Shown piece by piece: positions 54,691-62,832 of a stretch of 64,000 bases of DNA. The notes beneath the pieces are model-generated. The model saw only the letters and a list, made by a program, of their open reading frames with translations, had not been told where the DNA came from and did not search any database. Location: contig NZ_JBBPCL010000001.1 of the NCBI RefSeq assembly GCF_038039215.1, positions 806,001 to 870,000 on the forward strand. Direction: 5' to 3'. The stretch is from Pseudonocardia sp. T1-2H. GTDB taxonomy: Bacteria > Actinomycetota > Actinomycetes > Mycobacteriales > Pseudonocardiaceae. Each line of letters begins with the position of its first letter. Positions within the stretch are counted from its first letter, which is position 1. The translations under genes were made by a program, and so were the position numbers.

Positions 54691-55371
54691 ATGAAGATCC
54701 TGATGGTGCTGACCTCACACGACAAGCTCGGCGACACCGGGCGCAGGACCGGGTTCTGGCTCGAGGAGTTCGCGGCCCCCTACTACGTGTTCTCCGACGC
54801 GGGCGCGGACGTCACCCTCGCCTCGCCCAAGGGCGGGCAGCCACCGCTCGACCCGCGCAGCGACGAGCCCGACTCGCAGACGGACGCGACGCGGCGGTTC
54901 CGGGCCGACGAGGAGGCGCAGGCGAAGCTCGCGGACACGGAGAAGCTCGCGAACGTCTCCGCCGGCGACTTCGACACGGTCTTCTACCCCGGTGGGCACG
55001 GCCCGATGTGGGACATGCCCGACAACCCGGACTCGATCGCGCTGCTCGAGGGGTTCCTCGCCGCCGACAAGCCGATCGCCGCCGTCTGCCACGCGCCCGC
55101 GGCACTGGTCAACGTGCGCGCGCAGGACGGGTCCTACCTCGTGGCGGACCGGCATGTCACGGGCTTCGCCGACGAGGAGGAGGCCGGGGTCGGCCTGACC
55201 GGCGTGGTGCCGTTCCTGCTCGAGGACCGCCTCGCGGACCGCGGCGCCGTGTACGCCCGCAGCAAGGCCTGGGGTCCGCACGTGGAGGTGGACGGGCGGT
55301 TGGTCACCGGCCAGAACCCCGCGTCGTCGACGGGCACCGCGGAGCGGCTGCTGGAGATGCTGCGGGCCTGA
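54691..55371 (+). CDS. DJ-1/PfpI family protein (type 1 amidotransferase-like)
   Basis: A 226-residue protein of the Hsp31/PfpI group. The nucleophile elbow is AAVCHAPAALVN with the Cys, YPGGHGPMWDMPDNP carries the preceding acidic and loop motifs, and the C-terminus has LVTGQNPASS. Members act as glyoxalase III, deglycase-like or stress proteins. ATG 54691 follows GGAGATGGTGAC. A LexA box lies 171 bases upstream. Confidence 0.87.
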   Translation: MKILMVLTSHDKLGDTGRRTGFWLEEFAAPYYVFSDAGADVTLASPKGGQPPLDPRSDEPDSQTDATRRFRADEEAQAKLADTEKLANVSAGDFDTVFYPGGHGPMWDMPDNPDSIALLEGFLAADKPIAAVCHAPAALVNVRAQDGSYLVADRHVTGFADEEEAGVGLTGVVPFLLEDRLADRGAVYARSKAWGPHVEVDGRLVTGQNPASSTGTAERLLEMLRA

Positions 55372-55514
55372 CCCCGGGCGGTGGGGTCCGCCTCCGGTTC
55401 GTACAGATGCCACGGCGCGAACGCGCAGGTCCTCGCCGACCCGGTCAAGGCGATCTTGGTGCTCTCCGGACCCGCTGACGATGAGTTCGGGTGCGCCGGG
55501 CGGTCTACTTCCCC

Positions 55515-56069
55515 ATGGGCACTCTCAGCTACGCGATGAGCATCTCCCTCGACGGCTACATCGAGGACCTGACCGGCGGCATCGCCTTCTCCGAGCCGGA
55601 CGAGGAGGTGCACCGCTTCGCCAACCAGCAGACTCGTGAGACGGCGGCGTTCCTGTTCGGCCGCGGCCTCTATGAGGTCATGGAGGAGTTCTGGACGGCG
55701 CCGGAGCGGGCCGACGGGCCCGAGGTGGAGGCGGAGTTCGCCCGCGAGTACGCCGCGACGCCGCGGATCGTGTTCTCCGACTCGCTGGAGTCGGTCGCGC
55801 CCGGGTGCCGGCTGGTGCGCCGCGCCGATGCGATCGACGAGGTGGTCCGGCTCAAGAAGGAGACCGACGGCGACCTGGCCGTCGGCGGCGCCGGTCTGGC
55901 TGCATCGCTGCTGGACCTGATCGACGAGTTCCGCCCGAGGGTGGTGCCGGCCTTCATCGGCGGCGGCAAGCCGTACTTCCCGCTCGGCGCCGACCTGCGG
56001 CTGCGGCTGGTCGAGCAGCGCGCCTTCCGCGGCGGCACCGTGTACCTGCGTTACGAGAGGATCGGCTGA
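55515..56069 (+). CDS. dihydrofolate reductase-like (RibD C-terminal) protein
   Basis: A 184-residue protein of the DHFR/RibD-C family. It begins MGTLSYAMSISLDGYIEDL, and has AAFLFGRGLYEVM and LAVGGAGLAASLLDLIDEFR, the family's nucleotide-binding blocks. Such stand-alone proteins are NADPH-dependent reductases of unknown substrate in actinobacteria. A longer frame begins at 55491, but ATG 55515 matches relatives. Confidence 0.82.
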   Translation: MGTLSYAMSISLDGYIEDLTGGIAFSEPDEEVHRFANQQTRETAAFLFGRGLYEVMEEFWTAPERADGPEVEAEFAREYAATPRIVFSDSLESVAPGCRLVRRADAIDEVVRLKKETDGDLAVGGAGLAASLLDLIDEFRPRVVPAFIGGGKPYFPLGADLRLRLVEQRAFRGGTVYLRYERIG

Positions 56070-56361
56070 TCGAGCACGTGCCGTCGGAGGACGGCACCGA
56101 GATCGCCGCCGAGCGGGCCGGCGCGCTCGACATCTACGGCGCCACCGAAGAGAGGTGGCGGGACGCGCGCGAGTACGGCGTGACGGACATCGACGGCTCC
56201 GCTCCTGATGCGTGGCGCCGAATCGTGGGGGTCCAAGACCCGGGCCTCCGAGCGGACAACACCGGCTATCGATGACGGCGTGACGCTCGGCCGGGCGTCG
56301 CAGAACCTGCATCCGCCTCAGCCGCGACGACTCGCGCCCTCTTCGGAACGGAAGCCACGCA

Positions 56362-56402
56362 CGCGGGGCCCGGCCGGTTGTCTTCACCGGCCGGGCCCCG
56401 CG
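56362..56402. terminator. strong bidirectional hairpin
   Basis: Two perfectly paired 17-base arms (56362-56378 and 56386-56402, CGCGGGGCCCGGCCGGT and complement) around the loop TGTCTTC. It sits between convergent genes: about 290 bases after the DHFR-like gene and 160 after rpf. It can end both transcripts. Confidence 0.8.
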
Positions 56403-56563
56403 CGTGAAACAGATCCGGGCTGAGTCTTCCCCGCGCCCGCGGCGGTATTCCCGACGAGATCAGGCGCTGCCCGAGGTCGAACGGCCGCCACGGCGCACGG
56501 GGGTCTTCCGGAATCCGGGGGCGGAACAACAGCTGCCGCCCCGACGATCGGAAGTCTCGGCCG

Positions 56564-56923
56564 TCAGGCCAGGCCGAGCTTCTGCGAGCACGCCGGCCAG
56601 GCGTTCCAGCCCTGCGCGGCCAGCACGTTCTCGGCGACGGCGATCTGCTGCTCGCGGGTCGCATTCTCCGGGACGCCCTGGCCGCCGAAGGCCTGCCACG
56701 TCGAGGGGGTGAACTGCAGGCCACCGGAGAACCCGTTGCCGGTGTTGATGCTCCAGTTGCCGCTGCTCTCGCACTGGGCCAGCGCGTCCCAGGTCGAGCC
56801 GGACGCAGCGTTCGCGGTGCCGGAGACGGCGAGGGGAGCTCCGACCGCGATGGCGCCGGCGAGAGCCGCACGCAGCAGGTTACGGCCGGAGAAGATCGAG
56901 ATTCGAGAGAACATAGGGAGCAC
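56564..56923 (-). CDS. resuscitation-promoting factor (transglycosylase-like)
   Basis: A 119-residue secreted Rpf. It has a signal peptide (basic start, hydrophobic LLRAALAGAIAVGAPLAV, cleavage after TANA) and the Rpf lysozyme-like domain with WDALAQCESSGNWSINTG (catalytic Glu in CESSG), FSGGLQFTPSTWQAFGG and LAAQGWNAWPACS. It cleaves peptidoglycan outside the cell and helps growth and exit from dormancy. ATG 56914 is an alternative start. A leader with an inverted repeat lies upstream. Confidence 0.92.
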   Translation of the reverse strand: MLPMFSRISIFSGRNLLRAALAGAIAVGAPLAVSGTANAASGSTWDALAQCESSGNWSINTGNGFSGGLQFTPSTWQAFGGQGVPENATREQQIAVAENVLAAQGWNAWPACSQKLGLA

Positions 56924-57040
56924 TCCATCTGCGCCATCGAGAAAGACTCCTGCACAGATCGGATTGCAAAGCAGCTTGGGGAGCTGATGCCGAACTCTGC
57001 CCGGCCGACGTTGGGGATGACGTCTGCCGGTACTTTCTCG

Positions 57041-57088
57041 CCCCTGTTCCAGCTTTTTTCTCTACGGACCGAAACCGCGGAACAGGGG
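57041..57088 (-). promoter_or_regulatory. inverted repeat in the rpf leader region
   Basis: CCCCTGTTCC (57041-57050) pairs with GGAACAGGGG (57079-57088) over a 28-base loop, 118 bases upstream of the rpf start. Rpf genes of actinobacteria often have c-di-AMP (ydaO) riboswitches in this place. I cannot identify the riboswitch consensus by eye. Confidence 0.35.
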
Positions 57089-57787
57089 GAGGCGCAGCGG
57101 GTCGGATGACTTACCGGCCGACCCGGACGGGCCAACCGGTAATCGAGGCTACGTAAAACTGAGGTCGGATGGTAATGATCGATTCATGACCGGCGTCACG
57201 CACCCCCGGCCCGTTGCTTTCCGTACTTGCCGAATGCGCAGGTCAGGCAGCATGTATCACGGTTTGATCACGGCGGTGGTATTCGATGGAATCACGGCGA
57301 TTGTCACCCACGCCACAGTCGGTCGACGACTACTCGTGCGGAGAAGTGACAGGGGTAACGGTGTCGATACCGCCGATCGGGCGCCGCCCCATACCGGAAT
57401 TCGGACCCTCGCCGTTGGGCCGTGCCTCATTGTCGTGCAGGGACCCGATCGCCTTCGCGACGTCCGTCGGCGGCACCGACCGGGTTACCGGCCTTCGACA
57501 TCCACGTTCGGTTCGCCGGGTGTCGATCACCGCGGTATCGCACCCTGGCCTCGCTGCCCGGCGTGTCGGTCACCGAGGGGCGCCCCACGGGCGATGCTCG
57601 AGGTCTTCCGAAACCGCTCGAGGTCGAGGGCGGCCCTTGCCGGGCCCGGCGGACCCACGGCTGCCGGTAGCGGACCTGCAGGCGGACCGGACCCTCCCCG
57701 GCTCATCACGAGGGCTGATCGAAGGAGCCCGGCGATAGAGCGTCGGCATGCCAGGATCATCCGGTCCCGGTCGGCAGGAGGCCCGCG
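57089..57787. other. intergenic, no gene seen
   Basis: About 700 bases between rpf and the LysR gene. Open frames lack ribosome sites and family motifs. An AGGAGG at 57776-57781 belongs to the LysR gene. Confidence 0.45.
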
Positions 57788-58720
57788 ATCGACGTCAAGC
57801 AACTGTCCGCGCTCATCGCGGTCGCCGAGTCGGGAAGCGTCACCCGGGCCGCGGACATCCTGCACCTGGTGCAGCCGGCCGTTTCGCGGCAGATCCGGCT
57901 CCTCGAGGACGAGCTGGGCACGGCGCTGTTCGAGCGGACCCGCAGCGGCATGGTCCTGACCTCGGACGGGCGGGTGCTGCTCGAGCACGCGCGGCGTGCG
58001 CTCGGGGAGCTGGAGCGGGCGCGCGCGGAGATCCGGCCCCGCTCCGGTGAGCTGCAGGGTCTCGTGACGGTCGGTCTGCTACCCAGTTTCGCCGACCCGC
58101 TGGCCGAGGCGCTGGTGGGCCGGGTGGCCCGCGAACATCCCACCGTGCAGCTCCGCCTGCTGGTCGGCTACGCCGGGCACGTCGCCGAGTGGCTCGACGC
58201 CGCTGACGTCGACCTCGCCGTCCTCTACGACGTCCGACCGTCGGCCTCCGTGGACGTCCGCCCGCTGCTCGACGAGGCGCTGTGGGTGGTCGGGCCGCCG
58301 GACGCCGACCTCTCGCTCGAGCACCCGATGGGCCTGGCGGAGGTCGTCGACCGGCTCCGCGTCCTTCCCAGCCGTCCGCACGCCATGCGCAACATGCTCG
58401 AGCGGACGGCGGCGCGGAAGGGCTGCGAGTTGCGGGTCGCGGTCGAGACGAACTCGATGAGCGTGCAGCGCCGGCTGGCCGCGGCCGGTGTCGGACTCAC
58501 CGTCCTGCCGGGGACCGCGGTGACGAACGCGCTCGCCCGGGGCAGGGTCACCGCCGCTCCCCTCACCGACCCGGAGATGCGCCGCAGGTTGGTGCTGGCG
58601 ATGCCCGGCACGCGCAAACTGAGTGTCGCCGCCCGCGGCGTCGCCGACCTCCTCGTCGACGAGATGGCCCGTTCCGTCGCCAGCGGTGCGTGGCCCTCGG
58701 CCACCTGGCTGGGTGGTTGA
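57788..58720 (+). CDS. LysR-family transcriptional regulator, apparent ATC start
   Basis: About 310 residues. The helix-turn-helix is VKQLSALIAVAESGSVTRAA then LHLVQPAVSRQIRLLEDELG. The co-inducer domain follows in full. The natural first codon, six bases after a perfect AGGAGG, is ATC (ATC GAC GTC AAG), where relatives have ATG. No ATG, GTG or TTG in frame lies at a suitable place; the first ATG is 57869, inside the helix-turn-helix. It is either a rare ATC start or a base error. It may control the TPP/hydratase genes. Confidence 0.8.
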   Translation: MDVKQLSALIAVAESGSVTRAADILHLVQPAVSRQIRLLEDELGTALFERTRSGMVLTSDGRVLLEHARRALGELERARAEIRPRSGELQGLVTVGLLPSFADPLAEALVGRVAREHPTVQLRLLVGYAGHVAEWLDAADVDLAVLYDVRPSASVDVRPLLDEALWVVGPPDADLSLEHPMGLAEVVDRLRVLPSRPHAMRNMLERTAARKGCELRVAVETNSMSVQRRLAAAGVGLTVLPGTAVTNALARGRVTAAPLTDPEMRRRLVLAMPGTRKLSVAARGVADLLVDEMARSVASGAWPSATWLGG

Positions 58721-58745
58721 CCTGCGCGAACGGTCCGCTCTCGGA

Positions 58746-59531
58746 TCAGTTCCGGTGCTGTCCGAGGAAGTCCAGGACCGCCCGCCCGGCCTGCTCCCGG
58801 AACTCCTCGAAGTAGGCGTGGCGGGCCCCCTCCAGCAGGAGGCTCCGGCTGTCGGGAATGCGCTCCGCGAGCAGTGACGCGTTCGCGGTGGGACAGAACA
58901 GGTCGTCGGTGCCGTGCAGGATCAGCGTCGGGGCGGCGATTCGAGCGAGCGCGTCCCACGCGTCGTGTCCTGCGCTGGCTCTGCGATGACCACGGCGCGC
59001 GGCGGCGCTCATGTGGCGGTCGCCCAGGACTGCGTACGGGCCGGGGTGCGCACGGAGCCAGCCCGGGGTGAACATCAGCTCGCCGAGGGCGCGCTCGGCG
59101 TCCTGCGGCGGGCCTGCGAGCGGTCGCAGCACGTCGGGGGCCGCGACGAGTCCTCTCTCGCCGCCAGGCGTGGTGCAGCCGAGGACGAGGGAGCGGACCC
59201 GGCCCGGGTGGTCCGCGGCGACCCATTGGGCCACCTTCCCGCCCATGGAGGTCCCGTAGACGTCCACCCGGTCCAGGCCGAGCTCGTCGAGCACCGCGAT
59301 CACGTCCCCGGCGAAGCGCCGGGTGGTGTACTCGGCGCCGGGCGGCGACTCGCTCTCGCCGGTGCCCAGCGCATCGATGGCGATGGTGCGGTGCGCCGCG
59401 GCGAAGTCGCTTCGTACGGGGCCCCACCAGCGCCGCGAGTTGGCCTGCCCCGCCAGCAGCACCAGCGGGGGGCCGGCTCCCTCGACGTCGAAGTGGATCC
59501 GGGCGCCGTCGGCTGCCGTCGCGAAGCTCAC
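58746..59531 (-). CDS. alpha/beta hydrolase (enol-lactonase-like)
   Basis: A 261-residue hydrolase with LLAGQANSRRWWG, the nucleophile elbow VYGTSMGGKVAQW, acid region LILHGTDDLFCP and histidine EGARHAYFEEF. The pattern is close to 3-oxoadipate enol-lactonase (PcaD) relatives. GTG 59531 (VSFATAADGARIHFDVEG) is my start. It lies between the LysR gene and the split TPP enzyme on the opposite strand. Confidence 0.83.
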   Translation of the reverse strand: MSFATAADGARIHFDVEGAGPPLVLLAGQANSRRWWGPVRSDFAAAHRTIAIDALGTGESESPPGAEYTTRRFAGDVIAVLDELGLDRVDVYGTSMGGKVAQWVAADHPGRVRSLVLGCTTPGGERGLVAAPDVLRPLAGPPQDAERALGELMFTPGWLRAHPGPYAVLGDRHMSAAARRGHRRASAGHDAWDALARIAAPTLILHGTDDLFCPTANASLLAERIPDSRSLLLEGARHAYFEEFREQAGRAVLDFLGQHRN

Positions 59532-59691
59532 GTCGGGCCAGTCTGCCTTTCCGGGCGGTGCCCGCCGGTACCGGGTGACGCGACCCGGTGAGGGATGACG
59601 GCCCGGCATCCGTGCATGCCGATTCTCTATTGGTCAGCGCCGGATATCACGCCTGATGATGCTCGGGGTACTGGCGACGCGGAGGAGACAC

Positions 59692-60216
59692 ATGGCTGAG
59701 CAGGCGTGGCAGAAGGAGGCGTTCGACGTCCTCCTGGAGGCCGGGGTGCGGCAGATCGCCTACGTGCCCGACGCCGGACACGCGTACTCGATCCGGGAGG
59801 CCATCGGTAGCCCGGAGATCCAGGACGTGGTGCTGACCAGCGAGGAGGAGGGCGTCGGCGTGGTGGCGGGGGCGTGGCTCGGTGGCCGGCGCGCCGTGCT
59901 GCTGATGCAGAGCAGCGGGGTCGGCAACTGCGTCAACATGTTCTCGCTGCTGGAGAACTGCCGCTTCCCGTTCCTGACGCTGATCACGATGCGCGGGGAG
60001 TACGCCGAGTTCAACCCCTGGCAGAGCCCGATGGGGCGCAGGGCCCAGGGTGTCCTGGAACTCATGGGAATCCGCGTGTACCGCGCCGACGCACCCGACG
60101 AGGTCGGGGAGGTCGTGAGCGCCGCGGTCGATTCGGCGTTCCTCGCGGGGGAGCAGGTCGCCGTCATCCTCGGCCAGCGCCTGATCGGCCGGAAGAAGTG
60201 GGAGGGGAACCGATGA
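59692..60216 (+). CDS. TPP-dependent decarboxylase alpha subunit (sulfopyruvate/phosphonopyruvate type)
   Basis: A 174-residue pyrimidine-binding domain like ComD or the N-terminal half of phosphonopyruvate decarboxylase. Blocks are VLTSEEEGVGVVAGAWLGGR (with the cofactor-activating Glu) and LLMQSSGVGNCVNMFSLLEN. ATG 59692 follows GGAGGAGACAC. The beta half starts at its stop codon (ATGA overlap), so the two subunits are coupled. It would decarboxylate a 2-oxo acid with an anionic side group; the substrate is not known. Confidence 0.85.
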   Translation: MAEQAWQKEAFDVLLEAGVRQIAYVPDAGHAYSIREAIGSPEIQDVVLTSEEEGVGVVAGAWLGGRRAVLLMQSSGVGNCVNMFSLLENCRFPFLTLITMRGEYAEFNPWQSPMGRRAQGVLELMGIRVYRADAPDEVGEVVSAAVDSAFLAGEQVAVILGQRLIGRKKWEGNR

Positions 60217-60809
60217 GCAGCGCAGTGACCGAACCCCGGATCGAGCGGCGCCGCTTCGTCGCCGATCTGCTGGCAGGTGTGCCGGACGCCCTCGTGGTGA
60301 CGGGCCTCGGATCGCCGTCCTACGACGTGTTCGCCGCCGGCGACCGCGACGAGAACTTCTACCTGTGGGGCGCCATGGGCGCTGCGGTGCCGGTCGGACT
60401 CGGCCTGGCGCTGGCTCAGCCGGACCGCTCGGTCGTCGTCGTGACGGGTGACGGCGAGCAGCTCATGGGCGTCGGATCCCTCGGAACCGTGGGGGCCTGC
60501 GAGCCTTCGAACCTGACCGTCGTCGTCCTCGACAACGGGCACTTCGGCGAGACGGGCATGCAGCGGAGCCACACCAGCCTCGGCACGGACCTCGCCGCGG
60601 TGGCCCGCGGTTTCGGCATCGCCGACTCGTTCCGCGTCGAGGACCACGACGGGGTGACGGGCGTGATCGAGCGGATCCGCGCCCGGTCGGGTCCGGCCTT
60701 CGCGCAGGTCCTCATCTCCGCCGAGGAGCCGCCGCGGGTGCTCCCCCCGCGCGACGGCGTGTTCGTGAAGAACCGCTTCCGCGCCGCCCTGGGCCTCACG
60801 CCCTTCTGA
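60213..60809 (+). CDS. TPP-dependent decarboxylase beta subunit
   Basis: A 198-residue TPP pyrophosphate-binding domain like ComE. The TPP/Mg motif is VTGDGEQLMGVGSLGTVGAC followed by the Asn in VVLDNGHFGETG. FYLWGAMGAAVPVGLGLALA is the usual start of the domain. It forms the enzyme with the alpha subunit just upstream. Confidence 0.87.
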   Translation: MSSAVTEPRIERRRFVADLLAGVPDALVVTGLGSPSYDVFAAGDRDENFYLWGAMGAAVPVGLGLALAQPDRSVVVVTGDGEQLMGVGSLGTVGACEPSNLTVVVLDNGHFGETGMQRSHTSLGTDLAAVARGFGIADSFRVEDHDGVTGVIERIRARSGPAFAQVLISAEEPPRVLPPRDGVFVKNRFRAALGLTPF

Positions 60810-60840
60810 GCGGGAGCTCGTACCGCGGCGGGACGGCGGC

Positions 60841-61737
60841 TCAGTCCGCCGGCGCCCTACGCCAGCGGCCCGAGAAGACGAACCCCATGAACCTCTCGGT
60901 GAGGGGTGAGCGGGCCACCTCCTCGTGCCAGACCAGCCCGAGCTCCCGGTGCGCTGCGGAGTCGGCCAGAGGGATGTACACGGCGTTCGGCTCGGCCCGG
61001 TTCGGACGCGGTGCGGGGACGACCGCGACTCCGAGGCCTGCCGCCACCAGCCCTTCCATCGTCGCGATCTCCGCGCTCTCGAAGGCGATGTCCGGGGCGA
61101 TGCCGGCATGGGCGAAGAGGTCCTCGGTGAGCTGTCGCAGGCCGAACTCCCGGCCGAGGACGATGAACGGCTCGTTCGCCGCGGCAGCGAGGTCGACCTG
61201 GTCGAGCGCCGCGGCGGCGTGATCGCGCGGTACCACCAGGCACAGCTGCTCACGGTGGAGCGGATGCCAGCCGAGGTCCTCGGCGTCGGGTCTCGGCCCG
61301 GTGATCGCGATGTCGGCCTGGCCTTCGCGAACGTGGGCGAGGAGCTCGTAGGACGCGGCCTGGGTGAGGGAGAACTGCACCCCGGGTGCCTCGATGCGGA
61401 AGCCTCTGATCAGTTCGGGCGCCAGCCACGTCGCGACCGAGTGCAGGAACGCGAGCCGGACGGAGCCGTGATCGGGGTCCCGGAGAGAGCGGATCCTCTC
61501 GCCGGCGGCATCGAGCTCCCCGAGACTGCGGCGGGTGTGCTCGAGGAGGACGCGGCCGTAGACGTTCAACCGCAGCCTGCGGTTCACCCGGTCGAACAAC
61601 GGAGCCCCGACCTGGCGCTCCAGGCGGGCCAGACCACGGGACAGGGTGGGCTGGCTGATGCTCAGCCGGGTGGCGGCCCGGGTCATGTGCTCGGTCTCGG
61701 CGAGGACCACGAACCACTCGAGCTCGTCCACCGTCAT
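60841..61737 (-). CDS. LysR-family transcriptional regulator
   Basis: A 298-residue LysR protein with the helix-turn-helix LEWFVVLAETEHMTRAATRL and SISQPTLSRGLARLERQVGA. The co-inducer domain runs to the end (VVPRDHAAAALDQVDL). ATG 61737 fits the family; a longer start at 61764 is possible. It is divergent from the hydratase/CoA-transferase genes and close to the TPP genes, so it probably controls one or both. Confidence 0.9.
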   Translation of the reverse strand: MTVDELEWFVVLAETEHMTRAATRLSISQPTLSRGLARLERQVGAPLFDRVNRRLRLNVYGRVLLEHTRRSLGELDAAGERIRSLRDPDHGSVRLAFLHSVATWLAPELIRGFRIEAPGVQFSLTQAASYELLAHVREGQADIAITGPRPDAEDLGWHPLHREQLCLVVPRDHAAAALDQVDLAAAANEPFIVLGREFGLRQLTEDLFAHAGIAPDIAFESAEIATMEGLVAAGLGVAVVPAPRPNRAEPNAVYIPLADSAAHRELGLVWHEEVARSPLTERFMGFVFSGRWRRAPAD

Positions 61738-61923
61738 GACGCCATCATGCATGAGCGTCATCAAGCCGGTTCAACATTGTCATTTCCCGTATCGATCGGG
61801 AAGCGGCAGGATGGCGGCTGTCGCGAGCACAGATTCTATATTCTCCAGAATCCTGAGCCGGCGACCTCGGCGTCGGCGCCTCGTGGCGGCCGGCGCAGCA
61901 CGATCGTCGAACGAGGGGACCCG

Positions 61924-62802
61924 ATGAGTGAGCCCGGCAAGCAGAGCGTCCTGGCCGAGTCGCTGCGGAGCTGGCGGCCCGGCACCGTCGAGACCTCGCG
62001 TCGGGTCGACCCGTGGTCGGCCGCGGCGTTCGCCGCGCTCATCGACGCCGACACGCCGGCCCTGAAGGAGGGCGACCCCCTGCCGCCCCTGTGGCACTGG
62101 TTCACCCTCCTCGACCATCCCGCGCAGGCGGCGATCGGCGAGGACGGCCACCCGACGGCCGGCCCCTTCCTTCCCCCGATCCCGGGGCGGCGTCGCATGT
62201 TCGCCGGGGGCAGGTTCAACCAGGACGCGCCGATCCCGCTCGGCGCCGAGCTGCACTGCCGGTCGGCCGTCGCGGACGTGACGGTGAAGTCGGGCCGCAG
62301 CGGCGAGATGGCCTTCGTGACGGTCCGGCACGAGCTGTCCGTCGCCGGTGAGCTGGTCGCGACCGAGGAACAGGACATCGTCTACCGGTCGGAACCCGAG
62401 GGCACGCCACGCCGCACGATGACCCGTCCCGAGGGCGGTGAGCCTGCGCCGGACGGGGACTGGAGCTCGGCCCTGCCGACCGATCCCGTCCTGCTGGCCC
62501 GCTTCAGCGCCCTCACCTACAACGGTCACCGCATCCACTACGACACCCCGTACGTGACCGAGGTGGAGGGCTACCCGGATCTCGTGGTGCACGGCCCCCT
62601 CCTCGCCCTCCAGGCCCTCGAGCTGCCGCGGGTCAACGCGCCCGGTAAGACGGTCCGGACGTTCGAATACCGGCTCGTTCGCCCGGCCTTCGTCCCGGCC
62701 CGGATCCTGAGTGCCGCCCGCTGCGACGGAGACCGCGCGCAGATCACGGTGGCGGCCGAGGGCGTCACGCCGTCCCTGACGGCCACCGTCCGGCTCGCCT
62801 GA
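61924..62802 (+). CDS. mesaconyl-C4-CoA hydratase-like protein (MaoC/FAS1-type dehydratase)
   Basis: A 292-residue double-hot-dog hydratase of the HTD2/Meh type. PPLWHWFTLLDHPAQ, FLPPIPGRRRMFAGGRFNQD and SALTYNGHRIHYDTPYVTE are family blocks, the last with the catalytic Asn/His pair. Relatives hydrate mesaconyl-C4-CoA to citramalyl-CoA or act on 3-hydroxyacyl-CoA. ATG 61924 follows GAACGAGGGGACCCG. A CoA-transferase follows 30 bases later. Confidence 0.85.
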   Translation: MSEPGKQSVLAESLRSWRPGTVETSRRVDPWSAAAFAALIDADTPALKEGDPLPPLWHWFTLLDHPAQAAIGEDGHPTAGPFLPPIPGRRRMFAGGRFNQDAPIPLGAELHCRSAVADVTVKSGRSGEMAFVTVRHELSVAGELVATEEQDIVYRSEPEGTPRRTMTRPEGGEPAPDGDWSSALPTDPVLLARFSALTYNGHRIHYDTPYVTEVEGYPDLVVHGPLLALQALELPRVNAPGKTVRTFEYRLVRPAFVPARILSAARCDGDRAQITVAAEGVTPSLTATVRLA

Positions 62803-62832
62803 CCCGATCACCTCGCCGAAGGAAGGCCGTCG

